Origin: Dryomyza anilis
Taxonomy: Eukaryota; Arthropoda; Insecta; Diptera; Dryomyzidae
DNA: 64,000 nt
Assembly (NCBI GenBank): GCA_951804985.1
Contig: OX638134.1
Span: 81,261,679-81,325,678, forward strand
Direction: 5' to 3'
Shown here piece after piece: positions 9,930-22,100 of this stretch. The translations under genes and the position numbers were made by a program. The stretch's first letter is position 1, and each line of letters starts with the position of its first letter. The notes beneath the pieces are model-generated. The model was given only the letters and a program-made list of their open reading frames with translations, was not told where the DNA came from and made no database searches.

Positions 9930-12240
9930 TATTCACATATTTATGAACATGCCAATTACTATATAGCAAAATCATGTTGAACTGGACTTTAATGAATGTA
10001 AATCTAGAAATTCATGCGGTGGTCCGTTCAAGTTTAAAAGTAGAAAATAAAAATTAAATAGCTGCTATTAGGCTATTGATTAAAATTACCAGCTGTTAAA
10101 TTTAATTGTTGAATATAAAAATTCTTGAAGAAATTTTGTTTAATTCGATTTATCGAAAATCTTCAAGATTGCTATAATCAAGTTTTGAAGATTTTTTAAG
10201 ACTGATTCTTTAAATGTATTATTAATGTAATTTAATACGTTAAATAAATAAAAATTTTAAATTTTTTTGTTTTTGTACCAAAATGCAAATTTCTTTAAGA
10301 AATGAACATTATAATATTAGAATTAAATTCGTATTTCGTACCAAATTTAAGTTTTTGACAATATTTTATATTTAAAAAAAAAAATTAACTTAAAAAATAA
10401 TAATTTTTGAGAAAGCTTTTTAAGAAAAATATTTAATTTTGAAAAAATAAATAATAATTTTAGTAATTAGTTTAATTTCTGAACATTTATCTTCTTTTTT
10501 TAAATTAAATTAAAATTTTTTTGTATTAATTTTAAGTTTTACTGCTATTTTTTCAATAATTTTTAAGAAAATAAAAATTTTAATTATTGATAAAAATTTT
10601 AACTATTGATAAAAAAATTTAAGGGAATTGTGAATTTTATTAAAAAAAAATAATGAAATTATCAAATTATTAAAAAAATATTTTTTTTTTATCCAAATTT
10701 CTCTTCAATATTAAATTTTTAGTGAAGAATTGTTTCACTTCCCAGTACATAGCACTTTGTATCTGGCAAGACCTTGAGCCCGCAAAAGCAATATTTTTGC
10801 AATTCCTTTAATTATAATTTAAAGTCATTCTTTTATAATGACATTTTTTAATATCTTTACTTGGCAACTCTAAACTCTAATGTCCTGCTGGCTTTTTGGC
10901 AGTTCACTTCGAAACCCAGTGTTGCATACTTTCGAACAATCGGACTTAATATTTTGATTCATATTTAATTTTTAGAGGCTTTTGAAACTTATTTTAAAAA
11001 ATAAAAGAGCTTTGGACCTATTTTAACGTTCAGCTCATGTGTGCAAAATACTGTCGGACGGAATAATTTATAATCAAAAATAAAATGAAAAGTTAAAGTT
11101 GGAACGAAAATCGGATATTTATGGGTATAAATTTAATTATGTAAAAATATGATTTTAAATGAATGTTGTTTGAAATCGAAATTCGACTTGATTTTATTAT
11201 TACTTTTATATTTTGTGTAGTGATTAATTTTAAAGTTATAGCTTTTTGATTTTCTATTGTTTTATTTCTTTTTCAGTTATGTTTTTCGTGTATTTGCATT
11301 TGCTTTTGAAATTATGTTTGATTTTTATTTTTTTGCTTTAGTGTTTTTACTGTTGGATTATTTTGTATGTTGTTTTCAGCGTTATTTTATTCATTTTGAT
11401 TTTTATTTATTTGTTTTGCTATTATTTTAGCTCTTCTGTTTTGATAATGTATTTTTTGTTTGTTTTTTGCTTCTTAATCTTTTGTATTTTTTCTTTTATT
11501 TTTGTTTTTGATAAGGTTTATTTTTATTTTGCCTTTTTGTGCTTGTTTTTAGTTTTGATTTCGTGATTTTACTTTTATTTAGGGTTTTTCATTTGATTTT
11601 GTGTTTTCGCTTTATTTATGTTTTGGCTGTTTATTTTTATTTTTGCTTTTTAAAGAACATTTTTTGAGAAAATTTTAAAATGTATTTTGTTATTTGAATT
11701 TAAAGTGAAAATTAGACGTTTTTATAACTATGGAGCAATAATTTTTAATACCGTTTTTGTTATTTATAGCCTATGATAGTTTTCCATACTTGTGCTAGGT
11801 GGATAGATTTATAAAGAAAACTTTTCTTTGAAACATTTGTATTATATTAAATTGAATTAAATTAATATAAATAGTTTAAGATTTACTTTAAGATTCTGTT
11901 GCCTTTATACATGTGTTGGCATATATAAGCTTTGGATTGTATTTGATTTTCAATAATTAAATTTGTACTTTCTTTAAATGCAACATTGGATCCGAGTTCG
12001 AAAATTCGGAGGTCAATTCGAAAATGCACAGGGTGCACAATATGGCCTAAAAATATTTGCAAAATGTAGTAGAATTGTTTGAGTGAAATTTTAAAAGGAA
12101 GTGATTATTATTAAAAGGTCTACGGAAAACAAATATTATATTTATTAAAATCTGCCTAATTTTATTAAATATACTAGGAAATTTAATGTTTTCAGCATTT
12201 ACTGATTATTTAATTTAATATTATTAAAACGTATTAAAAT
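9930..12240. other. Intergenic, very AT-rich
   Basis: Long A/T-rich tract without credible frames. 11240-11640 is TTTT/TTTG-rich, giving a spurious hydrophobic frame. The 3' part presumably contains Cbl upstream regulatory DNA. Confidence 0.5.
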
Positions 12241-12244
12241 CTGT

Positions 12245-12593
12245 CAGACGAAAATGCACCGCAGCAAACCCTGTACGTTCGGAGTGATTTGTAAACCCTG
12301 GTGCTGCTGTAAAAGAAAATAATTGTTTTTCATTGAAAAAATAATGAGCGATAAAACGACAAATAAAACAATTAAATAGTGTTCAAATATCATTCATATA
12401 TGCGGCAATCGATGCGCGAACTAATCAAGTTAATGTGCAAATATATTTAGTGTTATAAAAACCAATATTTTTAGTGTATTTGTTGTAAAAGAAAAACCAA
12501 AAGTTGCAGCGAGGCTGACAGAAGCAGCAGCAATAGCGGACGGACGGACGCAGTACGAACAGAAGACAGACAGACACAAAATCAGTGGAAAAA
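12245..12593 (+). promoter_or_regulatory. Cbl: Cbl 5' UTR / proximal promoter region
   Basis: The sequence before the Cbl start turns GC-richer, with GCAGC and GGACGGACG microrepeats and several short upstream ATGs (for example 12254 and 12344). No distinct TATA box or initiator can be singled out, so the transcription start is not fixed. Confidence 0.35.
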
Positions 12594-13141
12594 ATGGCGA
12601 CAAGTCGCACCAGTCGAATTCAACAAACGAAAAATATTAGTTCAATATTTTCCAAATTACATGGCGCCTTCTCGGATGCATGTGGCCCACAACGTTTGTC
12701 CACGGACAAAAAGACACTGGAGAAGACATGGAAACTGATGGACAAAGTGGTGAAACTGTGCCAACAACCAAAGATGAATCTGAAGAACAGTCCACCATTC
12801 ATATTGGACATACTGCCGGACACGTATCAGCGTCTGCGGCTGATCTACTCAAAGAATGAGGATCAGATGCATGTGTTGCATACGAACGAACATTTTAATG
12901 TGTTCATCAACAATTTAATCAGGAAATGCAAACAGGCCATCAAACTGTTCAAGGAGGGCAAAGAGAAAATGTTTGACGAGAACTCACACTATCGACGGAA
13001 TCTGACCAAATTGAGTCTGGTCTTCTCACACATGCTCAGCGAGCTGAAGGCCATCTTTCCGAATGGCGTTTTTGCCGGTGATCAGTTTCGAATCACGAAA
13101 TCCGATGCGGCGGATTTTTGGAAGTTGAACTTTGGGAACAG
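12594..13141 (+). CDS. Cbl: Cbl exon 1: four-helix bundle of TKB domain
   Basis: The start is the ATG at 12594 ([16 protein letters not shown]...); a GTG three codons upstream is not needed. The exon contains the highly conserved [20 protein letters not shown] and [20 protein letters not shown] stretches of the Cbl N-terminal four-helix domain and ends FGN at donor ACAG|GTATTT in phase 2. The reading frame continues a few dozen codons into the intron by chance. The 5' UTR upstream carries CAG/GACG repeats. Confidence 0.95.
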
Positions 13142-16100
13142 GTATTTTTTTGAGGGTCGAACTATTTTAATAAACTGGATTGTGTTATGGGTGACTTGAT
13201 ATAGAATTGACAAATGTCTGAACTAAATACTAAAATATATTTTTCTTTAAATAATAAAAAATACTTTAAGCTAGGATTTTATATTGTCTTATAGTACATA
13301 CAAATCTAATAAGATCAAATAGTTTAAAATAATGAAATATGAATACAGGGTTTGTAACTAAAACCGATATCCGTTTAAAATTCTTTCATTTTTAAAATAG
13401 AAAAAATTGTTTTGATCTCTTATAAATTAGATTACTGCCTTTGTAGTGACAAAAGAATAAAATAATTAAAATGACACAATTGTACCATGTTTTTAATAGA
13501 TTCCCTGAGAATTAATTTAATCCATACGCTTTTTTTTATATTTCGTCGGTGATACTGAAAAAACACCTAACTGCATGTGAAAATTGCGACTAATTTTGTG
13601 TTATAATCGGGTTTTTAATGATTATATGTTATGACATACTTAATTTCGTATGAAGGAAGTGCAGAATTGAGACAGAAAATAGTTTTGTTTCTTCTGTAAA
13701 ATTCATTTTGTAAGAGGTATTCGAAAATGTAGATAGGCGGTTTTGCAGTATCACCGACGATTTGTTGAAAAGAGTTCGAAGTTCAGATTGTATGGGAGAT
13801 GGGCGTTGCGATATATATAAAATAAATACTGTATTTGGTTGTATTGTTTTCGTGATTTCCAAAAAAACTACAGTTCCTTCACCTTCCTATAACCTGCCGT
13901 TAGGCTGCCGTCTGTTGTTTTGTTCTAGGGTAGACAACAGGCAGTTTTTGCTACAAACTCCGTCTATATCTACCAGAAACCTGCCGAATATCTGCTGATT
14001 TCCTGCTTGAAAGCTGCTGTGTTGCCTCTAAAAAAAGCTTATTAAGCTTATCGCTAGATTAACCATTAGAGAACAACGCATAGAATCACTTTTCTATGAG
14101 AAGAACACAGACAATTTTAAAGGACTCGCAAAATATAAAAAAATTGAAAATATTAATAAATCTTACAATGTTGTAAATCGATTACACTGCAAGAAAGATT
14201 GTAAAAGAGTAAACAAAAATAGAAGTTTGTAAAATTTCAGCGAATTTATTATGATTGATATTTTTTTTGTTCATTCTCAGGTCCTGTTAAAGGAATTTTG
14301 AAAATTTATATGAACATATACAGGGCAATCATGAGGCCCGTCGTAGTGGATATTTTCATTAGGATTCGGATTTATCTATCATAGGATCCGAATCGAATTC
14401 GAAGTTCGGATTTATGGTATCACAAGTTCCGTCGGAACGAATTTTTTTGACAGATCTTTGACACTTTCTACGCATGCATTGTTGTGTCGGAATGTAATTC
14501 TTTGTGTGAAAAAATCTTTTATTTTGCACTAATTAATGAAATTTTACTGTAATTTGTGCTCAAGTGATATAAATACAAATGCCGCAGAATCATTTGCTGT
14601 TTATGCTTTAATTAAACCTACTTATACAACAAGTGGGAGCTGGCCAAAGATCTGAACTTCACGAATTAACAAGAAACTACTGTAACATTGAAAATAAAAA
14701 AGTATTTTTATGTTAAAGCATTAAATTAATTCATTTCACTTGTGTTTGATTCAACAAAAATATAAAAATTTTAAAATGTTAATTAGTTAAATTTATTTGT
14801 CCACTGCGCGACTGTCTCTTGCTGAATCTGTGGCGCTCGGCATGCGCGTGGACTTGCCGCTATGTCGCTCTAAATTTCCAAAGTGCTGGATGAGACACAG
14901 CGCCCGCGTCTGAACTCCGCTGCAACTCTATCGCTGGCGATACTCGTCGACAATAAGGTGGCGCTCAGCGGCGAGGAAGAGGTGACGCTTTACTGTCTGC
15001 TCGAGCACAAGTTCATCAAGTCCATTCTGGAAAACAACGCCTGTGAGATAGCGCAATCGTGTCGCTCGATGCCACATTTTCAGCATGCGCTGGAGCTGGT
15101 TCTGCACGAAGTGGCCGAGGCAAACAGCCCAGCCAACCAACACTACTAATCAGCACACTTTTATATTTCGCTCTGGACATATTTTACTCGATGGCCAGCA
15201 ATCCGAAAAATCTCTTGCAGCAGTGTCCGGTAAATCTATAGACGTCCGTCCGTTTTGCGCGAGAATTGCAAGTGGGAGCTGGCCAAAGATCCAATACTCC
15301 TCCATAGGCCTATCGATTCAATTAAACTAAACGCCTACATCAATATTTGCAGGCAAATTAAACAATTTTCTTCAAAATATTATATTTTTTAAAATTTGTT
15401 GCAAAAATGATTTTAATTTCTGTTGGTAAATTTTCACTGATTTGACATAAACAGCTTATTTCGAATTTTATAAGTTACAGTTTGTATTGGCAACGCGCAA
15501 ACCAATTCCGCCGACGGGCTTCATGATTGCCCTGATAATGTGTATTCTGTTATGCATATTTTGGATAAAATAAAAATAAGTCTGACTTTATATCCAACCC
15601 TTACCAACCCATAGAATCTTCAAAAACATGGTTTTTCGTTTTTGTCAAATATCCTTGAAAATGGACGATTAGGGAAAAATACTGAAAAATCCATTGTTCT
15701 TAGAATGTGCAAATCTATGAGAATACTTTTATTTGTGGTGGTAAAATCGGTGCGCACAGTGTACACTACACAGCAAATGAGTGACTTTTTTATTAATGCG
15801 CATTCTTTGTATGATTTTCCGTTGTACTTCATGTTTTTAATCAAAACCCATTAATAGTAATATTTGGAAATTTCGCCATCCCGTATTTCTTTTTTTTGTT
15901 TAAATACGGCATAAAAACGTACCTTTTTCAATGCACTCAACGGAGCCCACTTCGTACTTTTAAGAATAATACGGAACGTATACGGTACAGAAACGTAACG
16001 TAGACTACGGAGGTAACTCCGTTTTATTTTTATAATACGTTACTGTATGAAAATCGATTTTGAACACCGTTTTCGATGTCACACTCTTTACTCCGTAATA

Positions 16101-19100
16101 CGGACAGTTTGCGGATGCTGATTCCGTATATGCTGTACCGTTAACGTATACGGTACGTTTTGTTTCATACTCAGTTTTTTTTAATTGCCTAAAGTGTTTA
16201 GAGTTATTTTCTAAAACAAATATTTGTCAATTTTCGTATTTTGGACTTTAACTCTTAACATATTCCAGATTTCTGATTTCTATATGTATTCCGTTTAATC
16301 ACGAAAAGCATATCACTCATTTACTACAAGAATGTCATAACTCGAAAAAGTGATTTTGCAAAAAACGCGTTTAAAGTTACCAATTTATTCTTACCTTGCA
16401 TATGAAATGTATGGGTCATATGAAATGAGGTAACGGCATATTCCCTTCTCAAGCGGTGAATATACAAGATATGAAAACGAATGTTTTACACAAGATGAAA
16501 CATGATTTAACGAATAATTCTGCATCATTAACTAAAAAATTGTGTTTTTTGAGTTATGACACTCTTGTAGTAAATGAGCGGTATATATTATGCAAAAAAT
16601 AATGGATATACCATAAAATTTATATTTTTTACATAACTTTGGTCAGATCCACTCGAATTTCATGCGTTTATTTCAAATTGTTTACTAAAATATTCTCAAT
16701 AGAATACCAAAGAAATCTACCAGAAAACTGAAATTGCTAAGAAATCAAAAGTCCAAAATATGTTGAAAAATATGCGTATTTTCATTTTTGTATATCGTCG
16801 TCACCAAATACATTTTTATGAAATCTTAATTTTCGAGTTTGTTGATTAATATTATAAAAAGTAATTGATGTATTTTTAAAATTGAAACATCACCTAATAG
16901 ATATACATTTTCTTATCATGTGGTAAAAAATTGAGATCATCGATTAAAAATTGACAGATTTATAACGATTTTTGTAAATGAATATTTGGCATTTAGATAA
17001 TGTATTTGGTGACTTTTCGTTCTACAACGAATGGTAAACGTTAAACTTTATGCAATATCAAAAACTAAGTATTGGAATCTTGAAATCCACTGGAAAATCA
17101 TACTCAAATTTCGAATTGTTTTTATTTTGTTGTATCGTGTTATTATCTATTGTGTAGAAGTCGATTGCAGAAGTAAAGTACATTATCAACTACATTTTAC
17201 AAATGTCAATCATTGGTTTACACAAATATTTAGATAACTGAAAACTTCTGATTAATGAGGCCAATATTTGCACAGCACAACCCAGCAGGATTTGAATACG
17301 TTGTTGACGATAAGGGCATTAATGATAAAGTGCATATTCAAATTTCAACATAGATAAGGGAAGCACTTAAAACATGATTTACGCCTTATCCCAATGGGAG
17401 ATATTAATCTATTGTAATATTAAAATTTTGCTTTTCAACTAATTTTAAAAATCTATTGTTTACATTAATGTGGCTTATCAAGTTTATACACACAAATTTT
17501 ACATTTTACTTAAATGCAAAACATTACTTTTGGGTCGGGAGACGAAATTTCTTGAGTAATTACAAAACCCTGTGTCGGTAAATGTGATATTCCTAAATAT
17601 AATGGACGATGTAAATCGCTTAAAGTTGCTTACCATGTTAGCGCTTCAATTAAAAAGCATTATACTCTCTGATATCAAACATAAAACAGGAAACACCATG
17701 TTTATATTTTGGGTTATGAACTAATGTTGCAAACTATGCAACTGCTGGGTTTCTTTATCAGTGATTTATAGAACTACAAGGTTGCTTGCTACCAGGTTTT
17801 TGTTTCATACAAAAATAACGCTACACAAAAGCCATTCTGCGCAGCATTCAAGACTATTTTTGTATTATGTAAAACGATTGCCTAATTCCGAAAATATAGT
17901 TTAAAAATGTTTCTTAGGATAGGTTTACAAAATATTGGCCAATAACTTTTAAACTGAGTTTTCAAAAAGGGGGTAAATATATTTGTAAATATCTCACGTT
18001 CCAAATAACTGACATGATTAATAGTTATAGCAAATGAAAGGTTTTAAAACGTACAATAAACATTTCTTACAATATTTTTAAATTCATTTAGTTGTTTAAG
18101 AGAACTCGATAGAAGAACTAGAAAAATGATTTTTTTACAAAAATTTTAATTTAAAACCCGAGACAAAAAAATCGGTAGGGAAGTGGTAGGAAACACGTAG
18201 ACAAACAGGTATTTTTTAGGTATTTAAATCATATTTTTTAGGTAGCTTATAGGTATGGAAAGGTGGGAATCAGGACAAAAGCTACCTATTTACTACCTAT
18301 TCTGAGAACGAAAATTGGTAGGCAGGGGTAGGGTACGGGTATGGTAGGCTCTGGTGGGAAATAGGTATTTTTGAACGACTGCTTGATTAAAAATGATTTT
18401 TAGATATGTGGAGTACTTTTTTAGAATTTTATTGCGCATAATGAATAGAAATACATTTTAATATAACTGTGGATAACATACAGAATAATACCATGATGTA
18501 ATTATCATTATAACACTTAAATTACACGATTTAACATTCAAAATTTTTAAATTTTAAATAATAGACGTTAAACGTGGACTTTGAGTTAGCCCATTACTTC
18601 ATGTTTGTAATCTTGGAAGTTGTGATACTGTAGTCGTCGTACTCGTTGCAAGTAGTCGTTGAAGACTAAAGTTTTAGCTTGCTAACTGCGGCTTGGTAAC
18701 AACGATTTGTCCTATGGTCTCCATTTCGTTTAAAAATGAATGCGAGACATTGAGCCTGTGGAAATTAAATTAATAGACTTTTTACGAGACTAAATCGCAA
18801 AAAAAGCATTCACCTGCGATATTAAAACCTAAGCATAAGCGCTCCATCTGCTTAGCGTTGAGGGGATCGATGGTTTAGCTTGGGTTGCTCGCTATCTTTG
18901 TAGGCAATACATAGCAGAATGTGAGACATCGGAACTGTAGAAATTAAATGATGAATAAAATGTCTACGATACTCAATCGCAAAAAACACTCACTCACGCA
19001 TATCCGCATGCATATCATTCATCGAGTCAATTCGGTTATGCTTGGCTTCCTTGCGATTCTTCTGTAGCGATAGATTTGGTAGGCGAGACACCCGCTGACC

Positions 19101-22100
19101 ATCGACTCTACATCTTGTGCGGCAGTCACGGATTTGTCAACGTGTACTCGTTGAGCATTTTTACTGCTCGGCGAGTGTAACGCGTTGCTCGAGTTCATAA
19201 ATTTGGATTTTCACTTTGCTGACGCCGAGACCGCGAACTTTTCAAGCTTATTCAAATACCGGACACAATCCGAAAAGACGCGGCGAAGCTCATTTTATTT
19301 GCCAACAAACGTATGAAGACAAACAATTTTTAATACTGAAAATTTCTGAAGTTTCATTTTTTATTCGTCAAAAATGAGCAACCCAAACAATACCTATATA
19401 AACTACCTAAAAATGTCTTCAGAACGAAAATAAAATCTAAAAAGTTTTTGCCCACCTCTGTCTACCTATTTCCTACTATGAAGCTACTTTTAAAAACTTC
19501 AAAACACAAATTTCATTATTATGTTTTTGCCTGCTACAGTCAGGCTACCTATCCAGTCTATTTCCCTGCTATAAAGCTACTTCTAAAAACTTCAAAACAG
19601 AAATTTTTTATAAATGTTTTCCTGCTACAGACAGGCCACCTTTCCCTTTCAATTGGCTGCTATAAAGATGCTTTTAAAATTAAAAAAAAAGAAACTTTCA
19701 AAATAACGCCTTTGCATGCTAGGGGCAGGCTTGAACATACTAGTTTCCTGCGTAAATGCTGCTATAGGGAGCCTGCTTATTTTCAAAAATTCAAAATGCT
19801 TGCTATGCAATGTGTATTTTCTACCATATTCATGTGAGTTTTCCTGAAAACTGCTACTATAATACCAGTTTCATTGCATATTTTTTGTCTCGGGAAATTT
19901 AATTAAAAAATTGGAAATTCTAATATTTCAAAATTAGTCTACACTCTTTCGAAGAAATTGAGCAATCAATGTCAAAAATATATTGACATTGATTGCTCAA
20001 TGTCAATATAAATTATCAGAAAGCATTATAATTCATTGCTATATAAATAGTCATAAAAATAAAAAAAGAAAAAATGTGGGCCAATCACGCCAATTTTTTG
20101 AGCACGTATTGATAGATGATTGGTTTGTAACTAATTTTAAATTTTATAACTTTATCTTGCATACTTTACGAGATATGGGATCCTAAAAAGTGAACCCATA
20201 TCTTGTATGAGATGTAGTTAAGTACTTTCAATTATTTGACTTAATTTCGAACTTCAAATTACTTTTCTACTAAAATATATTTAATTAAATATCATCGCAT
20301 ACGGAATAGTGTTTATCAAGTTACCCCATATAGACGGATAGACAGACGGCCATGTCTAAATCGACTCGAAAAGTGATGCTGATCAAGAAAAGTTATACTT
20401 TTCATACTGGTCACGTCTTCTAAGATGCGCTAAAATATGCTCATATACATAGTATAACCTGTTACCCATTGGTGTAGGGTATAAAAAAGTAAAAAGCGAT
20501 TTTTTTAGTTTACATCCAATTCTATGCTTTGACATTATTTTTTATGACCACAAAATGTATCCATAGATTTCTTTTATTTTTACATCATTTTCTTAAGAAA
20601 GGTGCAGGCTAATTTTGGATTTTCGATTTTCATCAATTTTTTAAATGCATCTTTGATTTAAATATTTGTCGAAAAAAAAATTACATTTTTCGAGTTCTTC
20701 TATTGTATTCTCTCAAACCAGTAAACCAATTTAAAAATGTTGTGAGAAATGTTTCTTGGATTTTAAATTATCTTTTATTTGGTATTAAATTTAATCAAAC
20801 CCGTTATTTAAAACTCGAAATATTTGCAAATATAGACCACCTTTCAAAAGTTATTGTCCGATTTCTCGTAAACCTATCGATAGACATTTTTTTAATTAAT
20901 ATATTCGTAATCTGCGAATCATTGCCAATAAAACATAAATAATGTAATTTACTGCGCAAACTCTTTTCTCATTATGTTGTGTAGCGTAATTAATCAAAAA
21001 TAGAAAACTTGATTTATATAATTTCACCAACATATAGACCGACACACAAAACAAATTTTATATAATTCTTTTGTTCTCAGCACCCTAGTCCCTTGGAAAA
21101 TCTTTCGTCAGGAGCTGAACAAAGTGCATCCCATATCCTCAGGCCTCGAAGCGATGGCGCTCAAGACTACAATTGATCTGACCTGCAACGATTACATTTC
21201 AAATTTCGAATTCGACGTCTTTACGCGACTCTTTCAGCCATGGGTGACGCTATTGCGCAATTGGCAAATATTGGCAGTGACGCATCCGGGTTATGTGGCC
21301 TTTCTCACCTACGACGAGGTAAAGGCGCGTCTACAGCGTTACATACACAAAGCAGGAAGTTATGTTTTTAGGTAAAATTATTACAAATTATTTAAAATTT
21401 AATATTAAAACCAAAAAAAAAAAACTGAAATATGAAATATCCAAAATTTTAAAGACTTTCTTGCACACGTCTGGGTCAGTGGGCAATTGGTTATGTGACC
21501 GCCGATGGTGAAATATTGCAAACGATACCGCAGAATAAATCGTTGTGTCAGGCGCTCTTGGATGGGCATCGGTAAGCGTGGCATTAATGCACCGTTGAGT
21601 TGGTGACACAACACAAAAAATTTTCAACTTAGCTCTGCTTTTAGCGAGGGCTTCTATTTGTATCCCGATGGACAGCCCTACAATCCGGATCTATCATCGG
21701 CTGTGCAAAGCCCGACGGAAGATCATATAACTGTGACGCAGGAGCAGTATGAACTCTATTGTGAAATGGGTGAGTTTTAGTATTAAATAATATTTTTCAT
21801 CTACTGGAAGGATAATAGACTCCAATAGACTCCAAACGAAACGCCAATCACACGATTCGTTTTATGTTATAAGTCATTTTAAGTCACACCTTATGTCAGT
21901 TGTAAGACGCTGTAATTTAAAATACTTTTTCCCCATTTACAGGCAGCACATTTCAGCTGTGCAAAATATGCGCGGAGAACGACAAAGACATACGCATCGA
22001 GCCGTGTGGCCATTTGCTGTGCACGCCATGTCTCACCTCGTGGCAGGTGGACTCGGAGGGACAGGTAAGACGTAGCAAAATTAATTTTAAATCCAAAATT

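Larger units (their letters stand above)
14321..15534. mobile_element. Non-autonomous TIR element carrying RIC1/Rich gene fragments
   Basis: The left end CAGGGCAATCATGAGGCCCG is matched inverted at the right end (CGGGCTTCATGATTGCCCTG), giving about 23-bp TIRs with one mismatch and a 1214-bp element. CAGGG ends are hAT-like, but no clear 8-bp target duplication is seen (flanks ...acatata and ataatg...). The interior has no transposase; instead it encloses exon-like sequence from the RIC1 gene. This is the organisation of a Pack-TYPE element. Confidence 0.75.
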
